Position numbers and translations under genes: made by a program. Shown here in pieces: positions 12,513 to 25,290 of a stretch of 64,000 nucleotides of DNA. The stretch is from Paralichthys olivaceus (lineage: Eukaryota; Chordata; Actinopteri; Pleuronectiformes; Paralichthyidae): contig NC_091098.1 of assembly GCF_024713975.1 (NCBI RefSeq), positions 15,548,316 through 15,612,315 of the forward strand, in the 5' to 3' direction. Position 1 is the first letter of the stretch, and every line of letters begins with the position of its first letter. The notes beneath the pieces are model-generated. The model searched no databases. It had not been told where the DNA came from and saw only the letters and a program-made list of their open reading frames with translations.

Positions 12513-15500
12513 ATGAAAACCTATAGGAGTTCAAGATATTCTTCAATAACTTTTTTTCTGAAGGTCATAGAGACTTGGAAGTTGGTTCCATCTCCACTAA
12601 TGTGGCTATGCCCGATCCATTGGGACCATCCCCAAGCTTCTGCGACCTTCGCAAATGGTGAAACCACCAAATCTGTAAAAAAAAGTACAAGATATTTTTG
12701 AATAACTTTTTCTCTGAAATTCCTAGAGACTTGGGCATTTCAGGATTGATAAAGGGTAGCCTGCCACACAACCACACCAAATTTCAGCACGTTTCGAGCA
12801 AGCAGTGCGGAGTTATTCACCCTATGGTGAATATGGGTTAGAGTTGCAATTAGGGTTAGGGTTGTGATTAGGGTTAGGGTTAGGGTTAGGGTTGTGATTA
12901 GGGTTAGGGTTAGGGTTGTGATTAGGGTTAGGGTTAGGGATGAGTACCCATTGGAGATCAAGATATTCTTCCATAACTTTTTTTCTGTAGGTCATAGAGA
13001 CTTGGAAGTTGGTTCCATCTCCACTAATGTGGCTATGCCCGATCCATTGGGACCATCCCCGAGCTTCTGCGACCTTTGCAAATGGTGAAACCACCAAATC
13101 TGTAAAAAAAAGTACAAGATATTTTTGAATAACTTTTTCTCTGAAATTCCTAGTGACTTGGGCATTTCAGGATTGATAAAGGGTAGCCTGCCACGCAACC
13201 ACACCGAATTTCAGCACGTTTCGAGCAAGCAGTGCAGAGTTATTCACCCTATGGTGAATATGGGTTAGAGTTGCAATTAGGGTTAGGGTTGTGATTAGGG
13301 TTAGGGTTAGGGTTGTGATTAGGGTTAGGGTTAGGGATGAGTACCCATTGGAGATCAAGATATTCTTCCATAACTTTTTTTCTGTAGGTCATAGAGACTT
13401 GGAAGTTGGTTCCATCTCCACTAATGTGGCTATGCCCGATCCATTGGGACCATCCCCGAGCTTCTGCGACCTTTGCAAATGGTGAAACCACCAAATCTGT
13501 AAAAAAAAGTGCAAGATATTTTTGAATAACTTTTTCTCTGAAATTCCTAGAGATTTGGGCATTTCAGGATTGATAAAGGGTAGCCTGCCACGCAACCACA
13601 CCGAATTTCAGCACGTTTCGAGCAAGCAGTGCGGAGTTATTCACCCTATGGTGAATATGGGTTAGAGTTGCAATTAGGGTTAGGGTTGTGATTAGGGTTA
13701 GGGTTAGGGTTGTGATTAGGGTTAGGGTTAGGGTTAGGGTTGTGATTAGGGTTAGGGTTAGGGTTGTGATTAGGGTTAGGGTTAGGGATGAAAACCTATA
13801 GGAGTTCAAGATATTCTTCAATAACTTTTTTTCTGAAGGTCATAGAGACTTGGAAGTTGGTTCCATCTCCACTAATGTGGCTATGCCCGATCCATTGGGA
13901 CCATCCCCAAGCTTCTGCGACCTTCGCAAATGGTGAAACCACCAAATCTGTAAAAAAAAGTACAAGATATTTTTGAATAACTTTTTCTCTGAAATTCCTA
14001 GAGACTTGGGCATTTCAGGATTGATAAAGGGTAGCCTGCCACACAACCACACCAAATTTCAGCACGTTTCGAGCAAGCAGTGCGGAGTTATTCACCCTAT
14101 GGTGAATATGGGTTAGAGTTGCAATTAGGGTTAGGGTTGTGATTAGGGTTAGGGTTAGGGTTAGGGTTGTGATTAGGGTTAGGGTTAGGGTTGTGATTAG
14201 GGTTAGGGTTAGGGATGAGTACCCATTGGAGATCAAGATATTCTTCCATAACTTTTTTTCTGTAGGTCATAGAGACTTGGAAGTTGGTTCCATCTCCACT
14301 AATGTGGCTATGCCCGATCCATTGGGACCATCCCCGAGCTTCTGCGACCTTTGCAAATGGTGAAACCACCAAATCTGTAAAAAAAAGTACAAGATATTTT
14401 TGAATAACTTTTTCTCTGAAATTCCTAGTGACTTGGGCATTTCAGGATTGATAAAGGGTAGCCTGCCACGCAACCACACCGAATTTCAGCACGTTTCGAG
14501 CAAGCAGTGCAGAGTTATTCACCCTATGGTGAATATGGGTTAGAGTTGCAATTAGGGTTAGGGTTGTGATTAGGGTTAGGGTTAGGGTTGTGATTAGGGT
14601 TAGGGTTAGGGATGAGTACCCATTGGAGATCAAGATATTCTTCCATAACTTTTTTTCTGTAGGTCATAGAGACTTGGAAGTTGGTTCCATCTCCACTAAT
14701 GTGGCTATGCCCGATCCATTGGGACCATCCCCGAGCTTCTGCGACCTTTGCAAATGGTGAAACCACCAAATCTGTAAAAAAAAGTGCAAGATATTTTTGA
14801 ATAACTTTTTCTCTGAAATTCCTAGAGATTTGGGCATTTCAGGATTGATAAAGGGTAGCCTGCCACGCAACCACACCGAATTTCAGCACGTTTCGAGCAA
14901 GCAGTGCGGAGTTATTCACCCTATGGTGAATATGGGTTAGAGTTGCAATTAGGGTTAGGGTTGTGATTAGGGTTAGGGTTAGGGTTGTGATTAGGGTTAG
15001 GGTTAGGGTTAGGGTTGTGATTAGGGTTAGGGTTAGGGTTGTGATTAGGGTTAGGGTTAGGGATGAAAACCTATAGGAGTTCAAGATATTCTTCAATAAC
15101 TTTTTTTCTGAAGGTCATAGAGACTTGGAAGTTGGTTCCATCTCCACTAATGTGGCTATGCCCGATCCATTGGGACCATCCCCAAGCTTCTGCGACCTTC
15201 GCAAATGGTGAAACCACCAAATCTGTAAAAAAAAGTACAAGATATTTTTGAATAACTTTTTCTCTGAAATTCCTAGAGACTTGGGCATTTCAGGATTGAT
15301 AAAGGGTAGCCTGCCACACAACCACACCAAATTTCAGCACGTTTCGAGCAAGCAGTGCGGAGTTATTCACCCTATGGTGAATATGGGTTAGAGTTGCAAT
15401 TAGGGTTAGGGTTGTGATTAGGGTTAGGGTTAGGGTTAGGGTTGTGATTAGGGTTAGGGTTAGGGTTGTGATTAGGGTTAGGGTTAGGGATGAGTACCCA

Positions 15501-16337
15501 TTGGAGATCAAGATATTCTTCCATAACTTTTTTTCTGTAGGTCATAGAGACTTGGAAGTTGGTTCCATCTCCACTAATGTGGCTATGCCCGATCCATTGG
15601 GACCATCCCCGAGCTTCTGCGACCTTTGCAAATGGTGAAACCACCAAATCTGTAAAAAAAAGTACAAGATATTTTTGAATAACTTTTTCTCTGAAATTCC
15701 TAGTGACTTGGGCATTTCAGGATTGATAAAGGGTAGCCTGCCACGCAACCACACCGAATTTCAGCACGTTTCGAGCAAGCAGTGCAGAGTTATTCACCCT
15801 ATGGTGAATATGGGTTAGAGTTGCAATTAGGGTTAGGGTTGTGATTAGGGTTAGGGTTAGGGTTGTGATTAGGGTTAGGGTTAGGGATGAGTACCCATTG
15901 GAGATCAAGATATTCTTCCATAACTTTTTTTCTGTAGGTCATAGAGACTTGGAAGTTGGTTCCATCTCCACTAATGTGGCTATGCCCGATCCATTGGGAC
16001 CATCCCCGAGCTTCTGCGACCTTTGCAAATGGTGAAACCACCAAATCTGTAAAAAAAAGTGCAAGATATTTTTGAATAACTTTTTCTCTGAAATTCCTAG
16101 AGATTTGGGCATTTCAGGATTGATAAAGGGTAGCCTGCCACGCAACCACACCGAATTTCAGCACGTTTCGAGCAAGCAGTGCGGAGTTATTCACCCTATG
16201 GTGAATATGGGTTAGAGTTGCAATTAGGGTTAGGGTTGTGATTAGGGTTAGGGTTAGGGTTGTGATTAGGGTTAGGGTTAGGGTTAGGGTTGTGATTAGG
16301 GTTAGGGTTAGGGTTGTGATTAGGGTTAGGGTTAGGG
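12513..16337 (+). repeat. Higher-order repeat, period 1275 bp, three copies
   Basis: Copies begin at 12513, 13788 and 15063. Landmarks at 12740/14015/15290, 12992/14267/15542, 13249/14524/15799 and 13389/14664/15939 keep the 1275-bp spacing. Each copy contains one full A-C-B unit in which B is fused to an A-type ending, followed by shortened hybrid units. Shared private variants include CCCCAAGCTTCTGCGACC, TCCTAGTGACTTGGG and AAAAGTGCAAGATA. Confidence 0.88.
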
Positions 16338-18860
16338 ATGAGTACCCATTGGAGATCAAGATATTCTTCCATAACTTTTTTTCTGTAGGTCATAGAGACT
16401 TGGAAGTTGGTTCCATCTCACTAATGTGGCTATGCCCGATCCATTGGGACCATCCCCGAGCTTCTGCAACCTTTGCAAATGGTGAAACCACCAAATCTGT
16501 AAAAAAAAGTACAAGATATTTTTGAATAACTTTTTCTCTGAAATTCCTAGAGACTTGGGCATTTCAGGATTTATAAAGGGTAGCCTGCCACGCAACCACA
16601 CCGAATTTCAGCACGTTTCGAGCAAGCAGTGCGGAGTTATTCACCCTATGGTGAATATGGGTTAGAGTTGCAATTAGGGTTAGGGTTGTGATTAGGGTTA
16701 GGGTTAGGGTTAGGGTTGTGATTAGGGTTAGGGTTAGGGTTAGGGTTGTGATTTGGGTTAGGGTTAGGGATGAGTACCCATTGGAGATCAAGATATTCTT
16801 CCATAACTTTTTTTCTGTAGGTCATAGAGACTTGGAAGTTGGTTCCATCTCCACTAATGTGGCTATGCCCGATCCATTGGTACCACCCCCGAGCTTCTAC
16901 GACCTTTGCAAGTGGTAGGGTTAGGGTTGTGATTAGTGTTTGCTTTTTGGGTTGTGATTAGGGTTAGGGTTAGGGATGAAAACCTATAGGAGTTCAAGAT
17001 ATTCTTCAATAACTTTTTTTCTGAAGGTCATAGAGACTTGGAAGTTGGTTCCATCTCACTAATGTGGCTATGCCCGATCCATTGGGACCATCCCCGAGCT
17101 TCTGCGACCTTTGCAAATGGTGAAACCACCAAATCTGTAAAAAAAAGTACAAGATATTTTTGAATAACTTTTTCTCTGAAATTCCTAGTGACTTGGGCAT
17201 TTCAGGATTGATAAAGGGTAGCCTGCCACGCAACCACACCGAATTTCAGCACGTTTCGAGCAAGCAGTGCAGAGTTATTCACCCTATGGTGAATATGGGT
17301 TAGAGTTGCAATTAGGGTTAGGGTTGTGATTAGGGTTAGGGTTAGGGTTGTGATTAGGGTTAGGGTTAGGGTTAGGGTTGTGATTAGGGTTAGGGTTAGG
17401 GTTGTGATTAGGGTTAGGGTTAGGGATGAGTACCCATTGGAGATCAAGATATTCTTCCATAACTTTTTTTCTGTAGGTCATAGAGACTTGGAAGTTGGTT
17501 CCATCTCCACTAATGTGGCTATGCCCGATCCATTGGGACCATCCCCGAGCTTCTGCGACCTTTGCAAATGGTGAAACCACCAAATCTGTAAAAAAAAGTG
17601 CAAGATATTTTTGAATAACTTTTTCTCTGAAATTCCTAGAGATTTGGGCATTTCAGGATTGATAAAGGGTAGCCTGCCACGCAACCACACCGAATTTCAG
17701 CACGTTTCGAGCAAGCAGTGCGGAGTTATTCACCCTATGGTGAATATGGGTTAGAGTTGCAATTAGGGTTAGGGTTGTGATTAGGGTTAGGGTTAGGGTT
17801 GTGATTAGGGTTAGGGTTAGGGTTAGGGTTGTGATTAGGGTTAGGGTTAGGGTTGTGATTAGGGTTAGGGTTAGGGATGAGTACCCATTGGAGATCAAGA
17901 TATTCTTCCATAACTTTTTTTCTGTAGGTCATAGAGACTTGGAAGTTGGTTCCATCTCACTAATGTGGCTATGCCCGATCCATTGGGACCATCCCCGAGC
18001 TTCTGCGACCTTTGCAAATGGTGAAACCACCAAATCTGTAAAAAAAAGTACAAGATATTTTTGAATAACTTTTTCTCTGAAATTCCTAGTGACTTGGGCA
18101 TTTCAGGATTTATAAAGGGTAGCCTGCCACGCAACCACACCGAATTTCAGCACGTTTCGAGCAAGCAGTGCGGAGTTATTCACCCTATGGTGAATATGGG
18201 TTAGAGTTGCAATTAGGGTTAGGGTTGTGATTAGGGTTAGGGTTAGGGTTAGGGTTGTGATTAGGGTTAGGGTTAGGGTTAGGGTTGTGATTTGGGTTAG
18301 GGTTAGGGATGAGTACCCATTGGAGATCAAGATATTCTTCCATAACTTTTTTTCTGTAGGTCATAGAGACTTGGAAGTTGGTTCCATCTCCACTAATGTG
18401 GCTATGCCCGATCCATTGGTACCACCCCCGAGCTTCTACGACCTTTGCAAGTGGTAGGGTTAGGGTTGTGATTAGTGTTTGCTTTTTGGGTTGTGATTAG
18501 GGTTAGGGTTAGGGATGAAAACCTATAGGAGTTCAAGATATTCTTCAATAACTTTTTTTCTGAAGGTCATAGAGACTTGGAAGTTGGTTCCATCTCACTA
18601 ATGTGGCTATGCCCGATCCATTGGGACCATCCCCGAGCTTCTGCGACCTTTGCAAATGGTGAAACCACCAAATCTGTAAAAAAAAGTACAAGATATTTTT
18701 GAATAACTTTTTCTCTGAAATTCCTAGTGACTTGGGCATTTCAGGATTGATAAAGGGTAGCCTGCCACGCAACCACACCGAATTTCAGCACGTTTCGAGC
18801 AAGCAGTGCGGAGTTATTCACCCTTTGGTGAATATGGGTTAGAGTTGCAATTAGGGTTAG
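15900..18860 (+). repeat. Higher-order repeat, period 1539 bp, two copies
   Basis: Landmarks recur 1539 bp apart: 15939/17478, 16114/17653, 16238/17777, 16564/18103, 16688/18227 and 17006/18545. Both copies share GTGATTTGGGTTAGGG, a broken hexamer near 16749 and 18288, and the deletion variant CCATCTCACTAATG. Its left edge overlaps the 1275-bp domain, which suggests it arose from it. Confidence 0.82.
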
Positions 18861-21800
18861 GGTTGTGATTAGGGTTAGGGTTAGGGTTAGGGTTGTGATT
18901 AGGGTTAGGGTTAGGGATGAGTACCCATTGGAGATCAAGATATTCTTCCATAACTTTTTTTCTGTAGGTCATAGAGACTTGGAAGTTGGTTCCATCTCGA
19001 CTAATGTGGCTATGCCCGATCCATTGGTACCCCCCGAGCTTCTACGACCTTTGCAAGTGGTAGGGTTAGGGTTGTGATTAGTGTTTGCTTTTTGGGTTGT
19101 GATTAGGGTTAGGGTTAGGGATGAAAACCTATAGGAGTTCAAGATATTCTTCAATAACTTTTTTTCTGAAGGTCATAGAGACTTGGAAGTTGGTTCCATC
19201 TCCACTAATGTGGCTATGCCCGATCCATTGGGACCATCCCCGAGCTTCTGCGACCTTTGCAAATGGTGAAACCACCAAATCTGTAAAAAAAAGTACAAGA
19301 TATTTTTGAATAACTTTTTCTCTGAAATTCCTAGAGACTTGGGCATTTCAGGATTTATAAAGGGTAGCCTGCCACGCAACCACACCGAATTTCAGCACGT
19401 TTCGAGCAAGCAGTGCGGAGTTATTCACCCTATGGTGAATATGGGTTAGAGTTGCAATTAGGGTTAGGGTTGTGATTAGGGTTAGGGTTAGGGTTAGGGT
19501 TGTGATTAGGGTTAGGGTTAGGGTTAGGGTTGTGATTAGGGTTAGGGTTAGGGATGAGTACCCATTGGAGATCAAGATATTCTTCCATAACTTTTTTTCT
19601 GTAGGTCATAGAGACTTGGAAGTTGGTTCCATCTCCACTAATGTGGCTATGCCCGATCCATTGGTACCACCCCCGAGCTTCTACGACCTTTGCAAGTGGT
19701 AGGGTTAGGGTTGTGATTAGTGTTTGCTTTTTGGGTTGTGATTAGGGTTAGGGTTAGGGATGAAAACCTATAGGAGTTCAAGATATTCTTCAATAACTTT
19801 TTTTCTGAAGGTCATAGAGACTTGGAAGTTGGTTCCATCTCCACTAATGTGGCTATGCCCGATCCATTGGGACCATCCCCGAGCTTCTGCGACCTTCACA
19901 AATGGTGAAACCACCAAATCTGTAAAAAAAAGTACAAGATATTTTTGAATAACTTTTTCTCTGAAATTCCTAGAGACTTGGGCATTTCAGGATTGATAAA
20001 GGGTAGCCTGCCACGCAACCACACCGAATTTCAGCACGTTTCGAGCAAGCAGTGCGGAGTTATTCACCCTATGGTGAATATGGGTTAGAGTTGCAATTAG
20101 GGTTAGGGTTGTGATTAGGGTTAGGGTTAGGGTTGTGATTAGGGTTAGGGTTAGGGTTGTGATTAGGGTTAGGGATGAGTACCCATTGGAGATCAAGATA
20201 TTCTTCCATAACTTTTTTTCTGTAGGTCATAGAGACTTGGAAGTTGGTTCCATCTCCACTAATGTGGCTATGCCCGATCCATTGGTACCACCCCCGAGCT
20301 TCTACGACCTTTGCAAGTGGTAGGGTTAGGGTTGTGATTAGTGTTTGCTTTTTGGGTTGTGATTAGGGTTAGGGTTAGGGATGAAAACCTATAGGAGTTC
20401 AAGATATTCTTCAATAACTTTTTTTCTGAAGGTCATAGAGACTTGGAAGTTGGTTCCATCTCACTAATGTGGCTATGCCCGATCCATTGGGACCATCCCC
20501 GAGCTTCTGCGACCTTTGCAAATGGTGAAACCACCAAATCTGTAAAAAAAAGTACAAGATATTTTTGAATAACTTTTTCTCTGAAATTCCTAGTGACTTG
20601 GGCATTTCAGGATTGATAAAGGGTAGCCTGCCACACAACCACACCAAATTCCAGCACGTTTCGAGCAAGCAGTGCGGAGTTATTCACCCTTTGGTGAATA
20701 TGGGTTAGAGTTGCAATTAGGGTTAGGGTTGTGATTAGGGTTAGGGTTAGGGTTAGGGTTGTGATTAGGGTTAGGGTTAGGGATGAGTACCCATTGGAGA
20801 TCAAGATATTCTTCCATAACTTTTTTTCTGTAGGTCATAGAGACTTGGAAGTTGGTTCCATCTCGACTAATGTGGCTATGCCCGATCCATTGGTACCACC
20901 CCCGAGCTTCTACGACCTTTGCAAGTGGTAGGGTTAGGGTTGTGATTAGTGTTTGCTTTTTGGGTTGTGATTAGGGTTAGGGTTAGGGATGAAAACCTAT
21001 AGGAGTTCAAGATATTCTTCAATAACTTTTTTTCTGAAGGTCATAGAGACTTGGAAGTTGGTTCCATCTCCACTAATGTGACTATGCCCGATCCATTGGG
21101 ACCATCCCCGAGCTTCTGCGACCTTTGCAAATGGTGAAACCACCAAATCTGTAAAAAAAAGTACAAGATATTTTTGAATAACTTTTTCTCTGAAATTCCT
21201 AGAGACTTGGGCATTTCAGGATTGATAAAGGGTAGCCTGCCACGCAACCACACCGAATTTCAGCACGTTTCGAGCAAGCAGTGCGGAGTTATTCACCCTA
21301 TGGTGAATATGGGTTAGAGTTGCAATTAGGGTTAGGGTTGTGATTAGGGTTAGGGTTAGGGTTAGGGTTGTGATTAGGGTTAGGGTTAGGGTTAGGGTTG
21401 TGATTAGGGTTAGGGTTAGGGATGAGTACCCATTGGAGATCAAGATATTCTTCCATAACTTTTTTTCTGTAGGTCATAGAGACTTGGAAGTTGGTTCCAT
21501 CTCCACTAATGTGGCTATGCCCGATCCATTGGTACCACCCCCGAGCTTCTACGACCTTTGCAAGTGGTAGGGTTAGGGTTGTGATTAGTGTTTGCTTTTT
21601 GGGTTGTGATTAGGGTTAGGGTTAGGGATGAAAACCTATAGGAGTTCAAGATATTCTTCAATAACTTTTTTTCTGAAGGTCATAGAGACTTGGAAGTTGG
21701 TTCCATCTCCACTAATGTGGCTATGCCCGATCCATTGGGACCATCCCCGAGCTTCTGCGACCTTCACAAATGGTGAAACCACCAAATCTGTAAAAAAAAG

Positions 21801-23300
21801 TACAAGATATTTTTGAATAACTTTTTCTCTGAAATTCCTAGAGACTTGGGCATTTCAGGATTGATAAAGGGTAGCCTGCCACGCAACCACACTGAATTTC
21901 AGCACGTTTCGAGCAAGCAGTGCGGAGTTATTCACCCTATGGTGAATATGGGTTAGAGTTGCAATTAGGGTTAGGGTTGTGATTAGAGTTAGGGTTAGGG
22001 TTGTGATTAGGGTTAGGGTTAGGGTTGTGATTAGGGTTAGGGATGAGTACCCATTGGAGATCAAGATATTCTTCCATAACTTTTTTTCTGTAGGTCATAG
22101 AGACTTGGAAGTTGGTTCCATCTCCACTAATGTGGCTATGCCCGATCCATTGGTACCACCCCCGAGCTTCTACGACCTTTGCAAGTGGTAGGGTTAGGGT
22201 TGTGATTAGTGTTTGCTTTTTGGGTTGTGATTAGGGTTAGGGTTAGGGATGAAAACCTATAGGAGTTCAAGATATTCTTCAATAACTTTTTTTCTGAAGG
22301 TCATAGAGACTTGGAAGTTGGTTCCATCTCACTAATGTGGCTATGCCCGATCCATTGGGACCATCCCCGAGCTTCTGCGACCTTTGCAAATGGTGAAACC
22401 ACCAAATCTGTAAAAAAAAGTACAAGATATTTTTGAATAACTTTTTCTCTGAAATTCCTAGTGACTTGGGCATTTCAGGATTGATAAAGGGTAGCCTGCC
22501 ACACAACCACACCAAATTCCAGCACGTTTTGAGCAAGCAGTGCGGAGTTATTCACCCTTTGGTGAATATGGGTTAGAGTTGCAATTAGGGTTAGGGTTGT
22601 GATTAGGGTTAGGGTTAGGGTTAGGGTTAGGGTTGTGATTAGGGTTAGGGTTAGGGATGAGTACCCATTGGAGATCAAGATATTCTTCCATAACTTTTTT
22701 TCTGTAGGTCATAGAGACTTGGAAGTTGGTTCCATCTCGACTAATGTGGCTATGCCCGATCCATTGGTACCACCCCCGAGCTTCTACGACCTTTGCAAGT
22801 GGTAGGGTTAGGGTTGTGATTAGTGTTTGCTTTTTGGGTTGTGATTAGGGTTAGGGTTAGGGATGAAAACCTATAGGAGTTCAAGATATTCTTCAATAAC
22901 TTTTTTTCTGAAGGTCATAGAGACTTGGAAGTTGGTTCCATCTCCACTAATGTGGCTATGCCCGATCCATTGGGACCATCCCCGAGCTTCTGCGACCTTT
23001 GCAAATGGTGAAACCACCAAATCTGTAAAAAAAAGTACAAGATATTTTTGAATAACTTTTTCTCTGAAATTCCTAGAGACTTGGGCATTTCAGGATTGAT
23101 AAAGGGTAGCCTGCCACGCAACCACACCGAATTTCAGCACGTTTCGAGCAAGCAGTGCGGAGTTATTCACCCTATGGTGAATATGGGTTAGAGTTGCAAT
23201 TAGGGTTAGGGTTGTGATTAGGGTTAGGGTTAGGGTTAGGGTTGTGATTAGGGTTAGGGTTAGGGATGAGTACCCATTGGAGATCAAGATATTCTTCCAT
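18700..23300 (+). repeat. Higher-order repeat, period about 1868 bp
   Basis: Landmarks at 19173/21041, 19348/21216, 19472/21340, 19760/21628, 19987/21855 and 20411/22279 are 1868 bp apart. Neighbouring pairs drift to 1866 or 1874 bp through gain or loss of bases, for example one extra hexamer near 22620. Shared variants include CACCCTTTGGTGAATATG and CCATCTCGACTAATG. Confidence 0.8.
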
Positions 23301-23806
23301 AACTTTTTTTCTGTAGGTCATAGAGACTTGGAAGTTGGTTCCATCTCGACTAATGTGGCTATGCCCGATCCATTGGTACCACCCCCGAGCTTCTACGACC
23401 TTTGCAAGTGGTAGGGTTAGGGTTGTGATTAGTGTTTGCTTTTTGGGTTGTGATTAGGGTTAGGGTTAGGGATGAAAACCTATAGGAGTTCAAGATATTC
23501 TTCAATAACTTTTTTTCTGAAGGTCATAGAGACTTGGAAGTTGGTTCCATCTCCACTAATGTGGCTATGCCCGATCCATTGGGACCATCCCCGAGCTTCT
23601 GCGACCTTTGCAAATGGTGAAACCACCAAATCTGTAAAAAAAAGTACAAGATATTTTTGAATAACTTTTTCTCTGAAATTCCTAGAGACTTGGGCATTTC
23701 AGGATTGATAAAGGGTAGCCTGCCACGCAACCACACCGAATTTCAGCACGTTTCGAGCAAGCAGTGCGGAGTTATTCACCCTATGGTGAATATGGGTTAG
23801 AGTTGC

Positions 23807-24006
23807 AATTAGGGTTAGGGTTGTGATTAGGGTTAGGGTTAGGGTTGTGATTAGGGTTAGGGTTAGGGTTAGGGTTGTGATTAGGGTTAGGGTTAGGGTT
23901 GTGATTAGGGTTAGGGTTGTGATTAGGGTTAGGGTTAGGGTTGTGATTAGGGTTAGGGTTGTGATTAGGGTTAGGGTTAGGGTTGTGATTAGGGTTAGGG
24001 TTAGGG
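23807..24006 (+). repeat. Longest telomere-like stretch in the array
   Basis: About 200 bp of TTAGGG hexamers are interrupted by TTGTGA hexamers in strict 6-bp register. The usual stretch is 70-130 bp. It holds eight TTGTGA variants and includes runs of four consecutive GGG tracts, so it could form a G-quadruplex. It lies in the last well-preserved unit, next to the array edge. Confidence 0.9.
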
Positions 24007-24294
24007 ATGAGTACCCATTGGAGATCAAGATATTCTTCCATAACTTTTTTTCTGTAGGTCATAGAGACTTGGAAGTTGGTTCCATCTCCACTAATGTGGC
24101 TATGCCCGATCCATTGGGACCATCTCTGAGCTTCTACGACCGTCGGAAATCGTGAAACCACCAAATCTAAAAAAAAAAGTAGAAGATATTTTTGAATAGC
24201 TTTTTTTCTGAAAGTTATAGAGACTTGAGCATTGCAGGATTAATAAAGGGTGGCATATGCCCGATCCATTTGTACTATTCCCGAGCTTCTGCGA
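24007..24294 (+). repeat. Diverged terminal unit at the array edge
   Basis: The last unit starts normally (GATGAGTACCCATTGG) but then collects many changes, such as ACCGTCGGAAATCGTG for the usual ACCTTTGCAAATGGTG. It ends as a hybrid in which the C-segment end (AATAAAGGGTGG) runs into an A/B-type ending (ATGCCCGATCCATTTG). The sequence after about 24,294 shows no further similarity to the satellite. Decay of the outermost unit is usual at true satellite borders. Confidence 0.85.
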
Positions 24295-24884
24295 CAGGTT
24301 TCACAAACCTTTTTGAAACTGAGAGCTAGTTCATGGGTACTGAGTCATAAGAAGGGCTATCAGTTTGATACACTCTTCTGAAATAACAAATTTGCTCAGT
24401 TTGCCTTTAGTTATATATCATTATTAATGATAAATGCTACTCATCTATTTGAAGACACTGATCACGTTAATGATTTCTCACAATAATTATCAACAATGAC
24501 TTAACAAGGTTGGAAACAGATAATATCAATATTCAACACTTTATTTCTATTAATCTCAGCAATAGTTTACATTCTCAGATGATCACTTCTACAACTTTAC
24601 ATTAGAAAATGTTCCATTTTCACTCGCCACTGACCAACCCTTTTAACAAATCATAGTCAATAGTCAACAAATAAAAATTTGACAGTATAAAAAGTAAATA
24701 ATTACATTTAATTAGAAATGCATATCCAATTTTAGACGCAGCTCACTGGTGAGTTGTGTTATTTTTAGAACAGGCCTGCAGGCTACCCATGTGGTCCTTG
24801 GGGGCTACCTGGTCTAAAGTCTAAAACTGGTTTCAAATGTTGTTGGACATTCAAATTTATACAAAAATCTGAAATGTGCTGCAT

Positions 24885-25135
24885 TTAATATCCATCCATC
24901 CATCCATAATCTATGCAGTTTATCCTTTGAGGGTTGCAGGGGAGCCAGTTGATAGTGGGTGAGGGGTGGGGTACACCCTGGACAGGTCGCCAGTGTATCG
25001 CATAGAGACAAACAACCATTCATGCTCACATTAAGACCTGTGATCACTTTAGAGTTTCAGTACCCAGTGAAAACCCTGCTGTGACACAAGCGGCAGTGCT
25101 AACCACTTCACCACTATATCACCCACTGCATTTCA
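24885..25135 (-). mobile_element. Decayed fish interspersed repeat with CCATCCATCCAT end
   Basis: It begins with CATCCATCCATCCATAATC and contains GGGTACACCCTGGACAGG and TCGCCAGTGTATCGC, which recur in a very common teleost repeat. The short tandem end reads as an ATGG tail on the minus strand, as for a non-LTR retroelement 3' end. The class (possibly RTE-like) is from memory and uncertain. No coding capacity remains. Confidence 0.6.
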
Positions 25136-25248
25136 AGTGACGACATAAAGATTTTATCCGAGTATCCCCATGTTTATGAATTGTGTCACTGGCCGGAGGA
25201 AATTGTCTCTAGGAGGTTCTTTATAGTCTAAAACAGCCAGTCCAGCTC

Positions 25249-25252
<4 letters not shown>

Positions 25253-25290
<38 letters not shown>
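25253..25290. repeat. CA dinucleotide microsatellite
   Basis: An uninterrupted run of about 18 CA units, 110 bp before the first erbb3 exon in the window. Confidence 0.95.

Larger units (their letters stand above)
1..24294 (+). repeat. Composite telomere-like satellite array (about 633-bp unit)
   Basis: The whole stretch is a head-to-tail tandem array. Each typical unit starts with GATGAAAACCTATAGGAG (for example at 29, 662, 1293, 1944, 2577 and 3208). It carries segment A, then the related segment C, then a TTAGGG/TTGTGA stretch, then segment B (starting GATGAGTACCCATTGG), and ends with a short spacer TTAGTGTTTGCTTTTTGGG. Unit lengths run mostly from 597 to 651 bp, with shorter hybrids of about 400-450 bp. 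The G-rich telomeric strand is always the + strand. Reading frames in the array code for RV, LT and NP dipeptide runs, because a stop-free frame of a 6-bp repeat stays open; I do not regard them as genes. Whether the array is subtelomeric, pericentromeric or intronic cannot be decided from the window. I do not recognise it as a named satellite family. Confidence 0.97.

Noticed and set aside
23781..24164. Open frame of 127 codons on the minus strand in the satellite, coding for NPNPNH-type repeats, and many similar short frames across 1-24,200
   Set aside because: A 6-bp repeat without stops in a given frame stays open for its whole length. The peptides change only with hexamer number, no start context or splice signals are conserved, and frames are open on both strands.
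1..24294. CRISPR array or bacterial repeat array
   Set aside because: Units are over 400 bp, there are no unique spacers, and the flanking genes are vertebrate.
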